Of a stretch of DNA of 64,000 nucleotides, positions 1 to 8,110 are shown one piece after another. The position numbers and the translations under genes were made by a program. The DNA comes from Lachnospiraceae bacterium (lineage in GTDB: Bacteria; Bacillota; Clostridia; Lachnospirales; Lachnospiraceae). Under the pieces are notes generated by a model. That model saw only the letters and a list, made by a program, of their open reading frames with translations, made no database searches and was not told the origin of the DNA. Position 1 is the stretch's first letter; the number at the start of each line of letters is the position of its first letter. The stretch is from assembly GCA_017470985.1 (NCBI GenBank), contig JAFUXA010000011.1:208567-272566 (forward strand), given 5' to 3'.

Positions 1-1029
1 GTTGCCTATACAATTTATATGTATGAGGATTATCCATCCATTACACCTCGTGCCCATGTGAGATATGTGGAATACCTCTATGTGCCATTTCTCATGGTGC
101 TTATGACCATGTGGGAGCGGAGGGCGATTGATGCTGCGAAAGCGAATGTTACAATGGATAAGCCAACAACAACTGGTAAAACAGAAAATATAATATCAGA
201 TGTGGCTGCGGTTGATAGCAAGAGTGATGCCAGCAAATTAAACTGGCCGGGAATTATCATGGCAGCAGTTTGTTTAGGCGGCATGAACTTCATCTTCAAT
301 GGTTTTAATGGTCAAACCATTGATCATACAACATTATTTTACATGCAGTTATTTGCATCGGAGGGCAAGACATTTAGTCCGATGGCGGCCAATTTATTGA
401 TACTTGCAATTACTGTGGTGACTTTGGTACTGATGGGGTTATATTCAACAGGCAGTCATGGTTTCAATAAAGCTCAAGATACAAGTGGAGAACAAGCTTC
501 TGGCGCTCGAAGCTCGAAAATTGGAAAAACCAAAATATTCTGGGAAATATTTATCACAGGAGCCATAATTATGTCTCTTGGAAACTCAGTGCTGTCTGGT
601 TATATACAATACAAGACTCACACCCACAGTGGACAGGAAACTGCTGAGATTTATGACATTAGAGATTTCGTGAGAAATCATAATGACGACACATTTCTTG
701 TGATGGAATCGGCAGCAGGTGAAGAAATGTTGGATACATTTCTCATGGATTGTGATAATCTAGTATATGCAAGTGAAGGCATATTGTTTGAGCAGGCCTT
801 GCTTGGTGATACAGGAATTGATTTGGATGTGGCTCCGGTCTGGGGCAGAGATGTAACAGGTGGTGTGAATTATGATGACATTAGAGATATAGATTATGTC
901 ATTGTATTTACAGATGTATATGCCTTGAAGGGAGAGGCTGATGTAATTGGCGAGTACCCGGCAAATCAATGTGTGGTATATAAATTGCGAGATACAAGGC
1001 AGTTGCCGATATTTGCTCAGGCACAGTAA
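1..1029 (+). CDS. Polytopic membrane protein, 3' part
   Basis: The frame is open from the first base of the window, so the gene starts upstream; an in-frame ATG at 19 is probably internal. About 342 codons are visible. Hydrophobic segments lie near residues 22-38, 76-96, 125-141 and 178-197, and a hydrophilic tail of about 130 residues follows, probably outside the membrane. This layout is common in large GT-C type glycosyltransferases and other surface-polymer membrane proteins, but no signature motif is visible in this part and the family was not recognised. It ends about 125 bases before glmM on the same strand and no clear terminator lies between them, so the two may be co-transcribed. 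Confidence 0.7.
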   Translation, partial: VAYTIYMYEDYPSITPRAHVRYVEYLYVPFLMVLMTMWERRAIDAAKANVTMDKPTTTGKTENIISDVAAVDSKSDASKLNWPGIIMAAVCLGGMNFIFNGFNGQTIDHTTLFYMQLFASEGKTFSPMAANLLILAITVVTLVLMGLYSTGSHGFNKAQDTSGEQASGARSSKIGKTKIFWEIFITGAIIMSLGNSVLSGYIQYKTHTHSGQETAEIYDIRDFVRNHNDDTFLVMESAAGEEMLDTFLMDCDNLVYASEGILFEQALLGDTGIDLDVAPVWGRDVTGGVNYDDIRDIDYVIVFTDVYALKGEADVIGEYPANQCVVYKLRDTRQLPIFAQAQ

Positions 1030-1154
1030 TTGCTGGAGAAGAAATTATTAGAGAAGTAATTGCCAAAAGAAAAATTGCTGGAAGAATATTTGCTGGAGAA
1101 ATAATTACTAGATACAATAATTTCTAGAAATAATAGATTTAGGAGTGAAATAGA

Positions 1155-2540
1155 ATGGGAAAATATTTTGGAACAGATGGCTTCAGAGGCGAAGCAAACA
1201 TGAATCTTACTGCAGATCATGCCTATCAGGTAGGTAGATTTCTGGGATGGTATTACACTCAGCTCAAGAAGCAGGCAGGAAGTGACGAGCATGCCAAGGT
1301 TGTAATTGGAAAGGATACTAGACTTTCTTCTTATATGTTTGAGTACTGTCTCATTGGTGGATTGGTTGCATCAGGAGCAGATGCTTATATGATGCATGTA
1401 ACAACAACTCCTTCAGTGGCACATATTACAAGTGTGGATGATTTCGACTGCGGTATTATGATTTCTGCTTCTCACAATCCATATTATGATAATGGAATCA
1501 AGCTCTTCAACGGACAGGGCGAGAAGATGGACGAGGAGACAATCAGCTATGTGGAGGCTTACATTGATGGCGAGCTGGAGCTTTTCGGTCAGAAGTGGGA
1601 CGAGGTTCCTTATGCAACTAAGGAAGGAATCGGTAGCACAGTTGATTATGTAAGTGGTAGAAATAGATACATGGGTTATCTGATTTCTCTGGGACTTTAT
1701 AGCTTCAGAGACAAGAAGGTGGCCTTAGATTGCGCAAATGGTGCTTCTTGGAATGTGGCTCGTTCTGTATTTGAGGCTCTCGGTGCCAAGGTACTTGTTA
1801 TCAATGCCGAGCCAGATGGAACTAATATTAATATGAATGCAGGAAGTACACATATTGAGGGACTTACTAAGTTCGTTGTGGAAAATGGTTGTGATTGTGG
1901 ATTTGCATTTGACGGTGATGCTGACAGATGTCTGGCTGTTGATGAGAAGGGCGAGGTAATCACTGGAGATCACATCTTATATATCTATGGCAAATATATG
2001 AAAGAGCGCGGCAAGCTTACTAACAACACAGTAGTTACAACTGTTATGAGTAACTTCGGTTTATACAAAGCATTTGACGCACTTGGAATTGATTATGCCA
2101 AGACAGCAGTTGGTGATAAATATGTATACGAGTACATGACCAAGAATGGTTGCAGAATCGGTGGAGAGCAGAGCGGACATATCATCTTCTCTAAATATGC
2201 TACAACAGGTGATGGAATCCTCACAGCTTTGAAACTTATGGAAGTGTTGTGTGCGAAGAAGTGCAAGATGAGCGAGTTGCACAAGGACTTGGTTATCTTC
2301 CCACAGGTTTTGGAAAATGTGCGTGTAACAGACAAGACTGAGGCCCAGAATGATGCCAAGGTACAGGAAGCTGTAAATGCAGTGGCCGAAGCTCTTGGTG
2401 ATACAGGTAGAATTCTGGTGCGTGAGTCAGGTATAGAGCCATTGGTTCGTGTAATGGTTGAGGCAGAGAGTCATGAGCTTTGTGAGAAATATGTAAAGCA
2501 GGTGGTTGATGTAATCAAGGCCCAGGGCTATGCAGTTTAG
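1155..2540 (+). CDS. glmM: Phosphoglucosamine mutase
   Basis: Converts glucosamine-6-phosphate to glucosamine-1-phosphate, the step before UDP-GlcNAc for peptidoglycan and other polymers; cytoplasmic. The 461-residue protein is close to the family's usual length of about 450. The N-terminus has the GTDGFRG motif. The phosphoserine loop SASHNP has its serine near residue 106. The metal-binding loop DGDADR is at about 253-258, the sugar-binding GGEQSGH follows, and the phosphate-binding loop near the C-terminus reads ESGIEPLVRVM; most relatives have SGTEP there. The start ATG follows TTTAGGAG with normal spacing. A terminator follows at 2641. A broader phosphomannomutase/phosphoglucomutase role is the alternative, but the motif set fits GlmM best. 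Confidence 0.9.
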   Translation: MGKYFGTDGFRGEANMNLTADHAYQVGRFLGWYYTQLKKQAGSDEHAKVVIGKDTRLSSYMFEYCLIGGLVASGADAYMMHVTTTPSVAHITSVDDFDCGIMISASHNPYYDNGIKLFNGQGEKMDEETISYVEAYIDGELELFGQKWDEVPYATKEGIGSTVDYVSGRNRYMGYLISLGLYSFRDKKVALDCANGASWNVARSVFEALGAKVLVINAEPDGTNINMNAGSTHIEGLTKFVVENGCDCGFAFDGDADRCLAVDEKGEVITGDHILYIYGKYMKERGKLTNNTVVTTVMSNFGLYKAFDALGIDYAKTAVGDKYVYEYMTKNGCRIGGEQSGHIIFSKYATTGDGILTALKLMEVLCAKKCKMSELHKDLVIFPQVLENVRVTDKTEAQNDAKVQEAVNAVAEALGDTGRILVRESGIEPLVRVMVEAESHELCEKYVKQVVDVIKAQGYAV

Positions 2541-2640
2541 GTTTGAGCAGATGGATGAAGAAATCATTTGAGTAATCAGTTGTGATTTTAATTATAACGG
2601 ACATTGTAGATGTTTATAAAAAATATTGAAATATTGGAAG

Positions 2641-2680
2641 CTCCGACAGGTCGTGTGACTTGCCGGAGTTTTTTATTATT
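2641..2680 (+). terminator. Rho-independent terminator after glmM
   Basis: A 12-bp stem (CTCCGACAGGTC paired with GACTTGCCGGAG, two imperfect pairs) with a 4-base loop is followed by TTTTTTATTATT. It ends glmM transcription before pgeF. Confidence 0.9.
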
Positions 2681-2701
2681 TATCGCAGGCTAAATGTGAG
2701 A

Positions 2702-2748
2702 TATAATTGGGGCAAATAGATTTTGATTTTATTTGACGTGCGTCAAAT
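2702..2748 (+). promoter_or_regulatory. pgeF upstream region with Crp/Fnr-type palindrome
   Basis: A TATAAT box lies at 2702-2707. At 2731-2748 is an 18-bp palindrome, ATTTGACG-TG-CGTCAAAT, with perfect 8-base arms. Its core TTGAC-N4-GTCAA has the form of a Crp/Fnr-family operator. It sits between the -10 box and the pgeF start at 2766, where a bound protein could block transcription. The regulator is not in this window. No good -35 box was seen; the best hexamer overlaps the tail of the glmM terminator. Confidence 0.45.
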
Positions 2749-2765
2749 ACAGAAAAGAGGATTGA

Positions 2766-3665
2766 GTGAATTATAAAACTGACAATCATGAGATTATAAA
2801 ATTACATACGGGAAATGTGCCATATCTGTACTATCCGAGACTGGAGGAGATTGATTTTATAAAGCATTGTTTCACCACCAGAATGGGAGGAGTGTCAGAG
2901 GGGATTTTTGCAACTCTAAATCTGAGCTTCACCCGAGGGGATGATGAGAATGCGGTTATGGAAAATTATAGAAGGCTGGCTGCAGAGATTGGTTGTGATA
3001 TAGGCGACTTCGTATGTACAGATCAGACTCATACCACCAATGTAATTAGAGTGGGGAAGTATGACAGGGGAAATGGAGTGACTAGACCGAAGCCATATAC
3101 TGATGTGGATGGGCTTGTGACCAATGAACCTGGAGTGGTTCTGTCAACTTTCTATGCTGATTGCGTACCACTATATTTTGTGGATCCTGTTAATAAGGCG
3201 ATTGGATTGTCTCATTCCGGATGGCGAGGCACTGTTCATCGTATGGGTCAGGCTACTATAGAGAAGATGGCCGAGGAGTTCGAGACAAAGCCTGAGGATG
3301 TAATTGCAGCCATCGGCCCGTCAATCTGTCAGGATTGTTATGAAGTGAGCGAGGATGTGGCAGAGGAGTTCGCCAGAGAGTTTGGAGGTGTGAGTGATTA
3401 CAGTGGCGATACCTGTGATGATGGTTGGAAGTTAAAACTACAGGGGCGAGTGGCGGAGATTCTATCATATGGAAATGCACCAGGGAAATACCAGCTTAAC
3501 CTGTGGAGAGCCAATGAGATTGTGTTGGCTGAGGCTGGGGTGAAGAAGGAAAATATTGTCACAACCAATATATGCACCTGTTGCAATCCGAAGGAGCTGT
3601 TTTCCCATAGAGCATCTCACGGTAAGCGTGGCAATCTGGGTGCGTTTATGTATATTAAGGAGTGA
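2766..3665 (+). CDS. pgeF: PgeF/YfiH family purine nucleoside phosphorylase-type protein
   Basis: Member of the YfiH/PgeF family, known as peptidoglycan editing factor and also reported to act on purine nucleosides; cytoplasmic. The 299-residue protein shows the family's three metal and catalytic positions: a His in TDQTHTTNV (about residue 83), Cys133 in the ADCVPLYF motif, and a His in the following SHSGWRGT motif. It also has IGPSI, and the typical C-terminal NICTCCNP and FSHRASHGKRG signatures. The start is GTG at 2766 after AGAGG with a 5-base spacer; no closer ATG exists. It is a single gene between a terminator and the hipBA operators. Confidence 0.88.
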   Translation: MNYKTDNHEIIKLHTGNVPYLYYPRLEEIDFIKHCFTTRMGGVSEGIFATLNLSFTRGDDENAVMENYRRLAAEIGCDIGDFVCTDQTHTTNVIRVGKYDRGNGVTRPKPYTDVDGLVTNEPGVVLSTFYADCVPLYFVDPVNKAIGLSHSGWRGTVHRMGQATIEKMAEEFETKPEDVIAAIGPSICQDCYEVSEDVAEEFAREFGGVSDYSGDTCDDGWKLKLQGRVAEILSYGNAPGKYQLNLWRANEIVLAEAGVKKENIVTTNICTCCNPKELFSHRASHGKRGNLGAFMYIKE

Positions 3666-3689
3666 TGTACTTTTATGACAAATCGTGAT

Positions 3690-3719
3690 ATATTATAGAT
3701 AATATATTATCCATAATAT
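3690..3719 (+). promoter_or_regulatory. hipBA operator 1
   Basis: A 30-base palindrome with one mismatched pair and the core GATAATATATTATC. It carries the same core as operator 2; the two centres are 41 bases apart (about four helical turns), so two HipB dimers could bind on the same DNA face. Confidence 0.7.
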
Positions 3720-3731
3720 GCAAAATAGGCG

Positions 3732-3759
3732 GTTTATAGATAATATATTATCTATAAAC
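3732..3759 (+). promoter_or_regulatory. hipBA operator 2, perfect 28-bp palindrome
   Basis: A perfect 28-base palindrome centred on GATAATATATTATC lies just before the hipB ribosome site (GGAGG at 3760-3764). HipB-type antitoxins repress their own operon through inverted repeats, in E. coli of the form TATCC-N8-GGATA; these sites have the same role by position. The AT-rich core could also contain the -10 box. Confidence 0.75.
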
Positions 3760-3772
3760 GGAGGCTGATAAA

Positions 3773-4054
3773 ATGGCAAGAAGATATATATGGGAAACTC
3801 CAGATGAGATAAATATGGCATTGGCAAATAGAGTTCGAGAGATTCGTAGAAGAAGAGATATTACGCAACAGGAGCTGAGCGAAAAGAGCGGGGTCAGTTA
3901 CGGTTCTCTTAAGCGCTTTGAAAGTACGGGGAATATTTCTTTGATTTCTTTAACCAAAATCGCTGTGGCGTTAGAAATGGAAAATGAGATTCGCCAGTTA
4001 TTTAGTGATGTGACGTACAAGGATATAGAGGAGGTTATTCGTGGAAACAGGTAA
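3773..4054 (+). CDS. hipB: HipB-type XRE-family antitoxin
   Basis: A 93-residue DNA-binding protein. Residues about 17-70 form an XRE/Cro helix-turn-helix, with TQQELSEKSGVSYGSLKRFE as the recognition region. In hipBA modules this protein binds the kinase HipA and represses the operon. The start ATG follows GGAGG with an 8-base spacer. The 3' end overlaps hipA by 14 bases, which implies coupled translation. Two matching palindromes lie directly upstream. Confidence 0.88.
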   Translation: MARRYIWETPDEINMALANRVREIRRRRDITQQELSEKSGVSYGSLKRFESTGNISLISLTKIAVALEMENEIRQLFSDVTYKDIEEVIRGNR

Positions 4055-5159
4055 ACTGGAAGTATATTATCATGACAAACATGTGGGTACTCTTGCGGAT
4101 GCAGCGAATAAAAAAGTGGCTTTTTCATATTCTGACGAATGGCTGAAAGATGGATTTCCGATAAGCCCATTTTCCCTTCCAATAGAAAAGGGAGTTTTTA
4201 TTCCTTCAAATTACAATTTTGATGGGTTGTTTGGTGTATTTGCTGATAGTTTGCCTGATGCCTGGGGGCGACTTCTGTTGGATAGACTATTACTGAAGCA
4301 GGGCGTATCAGATATTGACATGCTAGAACGACTGGCTATTGTGGGAGATAGGGGGAATGGAGCGCTTTGCTATCGTCCGGGAATTGAGGTGAAGACAGGA
4401 ATTGAAAGCAAAGCAGATATGTCGGTAGATGAATTGGCAGAAGCGTGTAGGCTCATTTTGGATGAAAATGACGAAAGCATGTTGGATGATATTTATCGCA
4501 GAGCGGGATCAAGTGGTGGCACAAGGCCTAAGGTGAACCTGGTGGAAGATGGAAGGGTATGGCTTTTGAAATTTCCATCTCATGATGATCCAATCGACAT
4601 TGGCAAGATGGAATATGATTATATGAATTGCGCGAAGAAATGCGGTATTAAAGTGCCAGATTTTAAGCTGTTTTCATCTCGTAAATGTAAGGGATATTTT
4701 GCGAGTGAGCGATTTGACAATGTTGGGGAAGTTAGACAGCATATTCTAACAGCTTCAGCTATTTTAGAGACGGACTATCGAGTGCCAAGTTTGTCCTATG
4801 AGGCTTTATTGAAGCTTACTGGTATAATTTCTGCAAATAATATGGATGAGATTGAGAACATGTATCGTCTTATGTGCTTCAATATTATGTCGCATAACAG
4901 GGACGATCATGGCAAGAACTTTTCATTTGCATATGATGAGGAAAATGATGTTTGGAGCATGACGCCAGCATATGATTTGACATATAGCGAAACATATTAT
5001 GGTGAGCAGACAACATCGGTAAATGGAAAAGGGGTAAATATTACTATTGCTGATATGATTGAGGCAGGTAAAAAAGCATCAATAGTAGAGAGCAAGGCAA
5101 AACGAATTGCTAAAGAAATAGAAGAGATTGTATTTGATGACCTGGGAGAGTATATATAA
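4041..5159 (+). CDS. hipA: HipA-type serine/threonine kinase toxin
   Basis: A 372-residue HipA-family kinase. HipA of E. coli phosphorylates glutamyl-tRNA synthetase and induces dormancy; the target here is unknown. Visible motifs: the Gly-rich ATP loop GSSGGTRPK at 157-165 with Ser158/159 where family members autophosphorylate; the catalytic loop HNRDDHGKNF at 285-294, with Asp288 as likely base and Asn293; and the metal-binding Asp312 in TPAYDL. All key residues are present, so the kinase looks active. The start is GTG at 4041 after a strong AGAGGAGG, inside hipB. The family could also be a non-toxic HipA-like kinase, but the gene order and operators favour a toxin-antitoxin pair. Confidence 0.88.
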   Translation: METGKLEVYYHDKHVGTLADAANKKVAFSYSDEWLKDGFPISPFSLPIEKGVFIPSNYNFDGLFGVFADSLPDAWGRLLLDRLLLKQGVSDIDMLERLAIVGDRGNGALCYRPGIEVKTGIESKADMSVDELAEACRLILDENDESMLDDIYRRAGSSGGTRPKVNLVEDGRVWLLKFPSHDDPIDIGKMEYDYMNCAKKCGIKVPDFKLFSSRKCKGYFASERFDNVGEVRQHILTASAILETDYRVPSLSYEALLKLTGIISANNMDEIENMYRLMCFNIMSHNRDDHGKNFSFAYDEENDVWSMTPAYDLTYSETYYGEQTTSVNGKGVNITIADMIEAGKKASIVESKAKRIAKEIEEIVFDDLGEYI

Positions 5160-5192
5160 TTGAGTTTTTAAAAGGAAAATAGGAGGGGGAGT

Positions 5193-6293
5193 ATGAGAAA
5201 TCATGAAGTAATTGCTGAGCAGAAACTGTTGGATGTGTATGGTGAAATCGCTGAGCCTGGTTGGGCGAGAAAACAGGTGTGGCAGTATGATAGAAGTGAC
5301 ATCAAAGCACCGAAGTTTAGGATTAAAGAATGGGATTACTATCTTATTGTGGGGGATGATTTTGCTGTGGCCACAACAATTTCCGATGATGGTTATGTGG
5401 GGCTGCAATCAGTGTCTCTGCTTGAGCTGGGGGATGAGCCGTGGGAACATACAGAGACTGTGTTAAATGTGTTCCCGATGGGTAAACTTCACATGCCATC
5501 CAATTCATCGGAAGGTGATGTGGTTTATGCAGATAAGAGATTGCATATGAGCTATAAGTTGCGGCCGTTAGGAGGTCAAGAGACTGTTACTGAAGCTGTG
5601 ATTGCGAATAATGAGATGAATGCATCAGGTCTGATTCGTCATATATCGTGTCACTTTGAGAATTTCTGTGACGGCAAACCATTTGACTGCGAGATTGATT
5701 TGGCGCAACCGGATATGGATACTATGGTAATTGCCACACCTTGGGATGAGCGCCATGCCTTCTATTATAACCAGAAGATTAATTGTATGAGAGCCAGTGG
5801 TTGGGCGATGTACGACGGCAAGAGATATGAGTTCAACCCTGATAGAAATTATGGAACTCTGGATTGGGGCAGAGGAGTGTGGACTTATGATAATACCTGG
5901 AAGTGGGGCTCGGGAAATGCAACCGTTGATGGGCATAGTTTTGGTTTCAATATAGGATATGGCTTTGGTAATACAAGTGCTGCCAGTGAGAATATATTGT
6001 TCTATGATGGAGTTGCCCATAAGCTGGATGATGTGACTTTCAATATTCCTACAGATGAAAATGGCAATGATGATTATATGAGTCCATGGACCTTCACATC
6101 ATCTGATGGACGATTCGAGATGGAGTTTACACCGATTTTAGATAGAGCAGCCTGTATGGATTTCAAATTTATTGTCAGTGATCAGCATCAGGTGTTTGGC
6201 AGAATGAGCGGCAAAGCTGTCTTGGATGATGGAAGGGTTATCAATGTGGAAGATATGCTTATGTTTGCTGAGAAGGTGCATAATAAGTATTAG
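5193..6293 (+). CDS. DUF2804 family protein
   Basis: A 366-residue protein of the DUF2804 family, recognised from the N-terminal region with WDYYLI and SDDGYVG and a central region rich in Trp and Tyr (LDWGRGVW, TWKWGSG). The fold is probably all-beta, and no signal peptide or membrane segment is seen, so it should be cytoplasmic. The family has no settled biochemical role; relatives are sometimes linked to lipid or carotenoid-like chemistry, which cannot be judged here. The start follows GGAGGGGG. It lies 33 bases after hipA on the same strand, perhaps by read-through. Confidence 0.75.
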   Translation: MRNHEVIAEQKLLDVYGEIAEPGWARKQVWQYDRSDIKAPKFRIKEWDYYLIVGDDFAVATTISDDGYVGLQSVSLLELGDEPWEHTETVLNVFPMGKLHMPSNSSEGDVVYADKRLHMSYKLRPLGGQETVTEAVIANNEMNASGLIRHISCHFENFCDGKPFDCEIDLAQPDMDTMVIATPWDERHAFYYNQKINCMRASGWAMYDGKRYEFNPDRNYGTLDWGRGVWTYDNTWKWGSGNATVDGHSFGFNIGYGFGNTSAASENILFYDGVAHKLDDVTFNIPTDENGNDDYMSPWTFTSSDGRFEMEFTPILDRAACMDFKFIVSDQHQVFGRMSGKAVLDDGRVINVEDMLMFAEKVHNKY

Positions 6294-6341
6294 ACAATTG
6301 CATATAGTAGAAAACCTACGATGCATGTCAAGAAACTCTGA

Positions 6342-6371
6342 TTGAAGTGGCCCGGAGCTTCTGAATATAAT
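6342..6371 (+). promoter_or_regulatory. Promoter for the DUF3237-like gene
   Basis: TTGAAG at 6342-6347, an 18-base spacer and TATAAT at 6366-6371, placed about 33 bases before the start codon and its GGAGG site. Confidence 0.6.
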
Positions 6372-6403
6372 TGTGACAAGAACTATTATAGGAGGAAGGT
6401 TTG

Positions 6404-6787
6404 ATGGAACATTTAATGGAACTCAATATCGCTATTCGTGAGCCACATGTAGTCAAGGGGAAGACAATGGACATATGCATGATTGACTTTACGGGTACAA
6501 CACAGGGACCACATTTTACAGGAAAGGTAATAGGCACGGGAGTAGATACCCAGAAGATTAGACCGGGACAGCCTATGTTCCTTTCAGCTCGTTATATGTT
6601 GGAGGGTGACGATGCCGTTGGAAATCCTTGCAAGATTTTTATTGAAAATAATGGTGATGATTTCGATAATTGCAAGCCAATGATTATAACAGACTCGCCA
6701 CTGCTGCAGGAGTGGGAGGAAGCAGAACTCAAGGCTACTGTCACACCTGTTGATAGAGGAGTGACTATCAACATATATAAACTGTAA
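6404..6787 (+). CDS. Small DUF3237-like protein
   Basis: A 127-residue cytoplasmic protein. The segment ending in SARYMLEGDDAVGN resembles the DUF3237 family, whose members are small beta-barrel proteins without an assigned reaction. I place the start at ATG 6404, 8 bases after GGAGG, rather than at the TTG at 6401 in the same frame. The gene has its own promoter and is closed by the bidirectional terminator at 6882. The family call is by general resemblance only. Confidence 0.55.
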   Translation: MEHLMELNIAIREPHVVKGKTMDICMIDFTGTTQGPHFTGKVIGTGVDTQKIRPGQPMFLSARYMLEGDDAVGNPCKIFIENNGDDFDNCKPMIITDSPLLQEWEEAELKATVTPVDRGVTINIYKL

Positions 6788-6881
6788 TTTAGAATTGCCC
6801 CATATAATCATTCATTGTGATTGCTGTCATGATTAAATGATTCTTATAATTATTTATCTCTTTGTGTTTATTTACTAAAAA

Positions 6882-6935
6882 ATAGCTATTAAATATTGCA
6901 ACTGATGTTCGCATATTTAATAGCTATCTTTTTTT
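6882..6935. terminator. Bidirectional terminator
   Basis: Perfect 15-bp stem (ATAGCTATTAAATAT at 6882-6896 with its complement at 6913-6927), T-run on the plus strand at 6929-6935 and A-run at 6876-6881 that serves the minus strand. It lies between the convergent DUF3237-like gene and the PocR regulator. Confidence 0.9.
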
Positions 6936-6943
6936 GGCCATTT

Positions 6944-7933
6944 TTAATGTTTATTAAGTAATCTTCTGTAGGATAGAGGTGTCAGACTGGTGTGTTTCTT
7001 GAATACCTTGATAAAATACCCTGTGTCTTCATATCTTAGAGTATCACTGATTTTACTGATGCTTATTCTGCTGTTTTCAAGCATATCCTTGGCATCCTCG
7101 ATCTTAAGCCTCGTTATAAACTCGCTATATCCCTCGTTTAATTCCTTGGCAAATAGACGGCTTAGATAACTTGAACTAATATTGCATGCATCTGCAGTCT
7201 CAGTGAGACTTGGATAATGATGTATGGCTGAGAATATAAAATCTATAGATCTCTTTATAACATCTGATAAGAACGTATACTTACCCTTGGTCATAGCCAT
7301 AATAAGCTGTTTTACCTCAGCATTGTCGCTGCTTGATACAGTGATGTTAGGCTGAACCATTATATCTGACATCTTGTGTGTTACATTTAATAGTTCCTTA
7401 TACTTTGAACCGGCCGAGTTCTGCTCCTGACATACATAAGTTAGGAGTGATGACAGCATCTGTGTTGCTGACTTGATCTGCTGCAGGGAGAGTACAGGCA
7501 ATTTGTTGTATTCTTCCTGGTAATAATTATGTATGCGCTGAGCAATTTTGCTGTTTGGTAGTTGTAGTATGTTTTCAATGTCTTCTGAATCCTCTTTGGC
7601 AATTCTCACCTGACCTGCCATAAGTGATCCGATGTACTGGTGATCAATAACAATAGGAATAGCAATGTCTACTACATCCAAATAACATTTATAGATGTAT
7701 GGTTCATGGGAACGCAATGCTTCAAAACCCCCTCGCGCATCACATTTCTCACAGTATTTATGATATTCCGGGTCATTCCTTACCTTCTTGCAGAAATCAT
7801 GGCATGAACTATGGTGTGTAACAGGTGTTCCGTCATAGTTTACACATACTAATGAAAGCTGCGTGGCAACTGATAGTGAGTCTTGCAATTTCTCCCAATT
7901 GGGATTAGAGACAATAGTCTGTATTTTGGTCAT
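6944..7933 (-). CDS. PocR-domain AraC-family regulator
   Basis: A 329-residue transcription factor. Residues about 10-170 form a PocR-type ligand-binding domain with a Cys-rich core (CHDFC, then CEKC), as in PocR, which senses propanediol or glycerol-type compounds. The C-terminal 100 residues are an AraC double helix-turn-helix (ISSSYLSRLFAKE, then DTGYFIKVFKK). The start is ATG at 7933, directly behind AGGAGGAGG; a longer frame to 7969 would put the ribosome site inside the gene. It is divergent from gldA-dhaKL, so it most likely controls glycerol oxidation. Confidence 0.88.
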   Translation of the reverse strand: MTKIQTIVSNPNWEKLQDSLSVATQLSLVCVNYDGTPVTHHSSCHDFCKKVRNDPEYHKYCEKCDARGGFEALRSHEPYIYKCYLDVVDIAIPIVIDHQYIGSLMAGQVRIAKEDSEDIENILQLPNSKIAQRIHNYYQEEYNKLPVLSLQQIKSATQMLSSLLTYVCQEQNSAGSKYKELLNVTHKMSDIMVQPNITVSSSDNAEVKQLIMAMTKGKYTFLSDVIKRSIDFIFSAIHHYPSLTETADACNISSSYLSRLFAKELNEGYSEFITRLKIEDAKDMLENSRISISKISDTLRYEDTGYFIKVFKKHTSLTPLSYRRLLNKH

Positions 7934-8017
7934 TGTTCCTCCTCCTAGAAAAATGATGTATTTTTGCACTGCAAATAAATACGATTTAAAGTAACTATTT
8001 TTGTTAAAAAAAATGCA

Positions 8018-8069
8018 TTGAATGAATACTCACAACTTGATACGATACAAATAGTTTACAACTAAACAA
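8018..8069 (+). promoter_or_regulatory. gldA promoter and GTTT-N6-AAAC operator
   Basis: TTGAAT at 8018-8023, a 17-base spacer and TACGAT at 8041-8046. Just downstream, at the expected transcription start, lies TAGTTT-ACAACT-AAACAA (8052-8069), a copy of the shared symmetric element of this region. Confidence 0.65.
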
Positions 8070-8110
8070 AAATATTTTCAATCAAATCATTTAGTTGGGA
8101 GGTAAAACAA

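Noticed and set aside
8033-8043. AACTTGATAC repeated near 8035, 11132 and 27931
   Set aside because: Only ten bases, in different positions relative to promoters and not symmetric; no coherent role seen.
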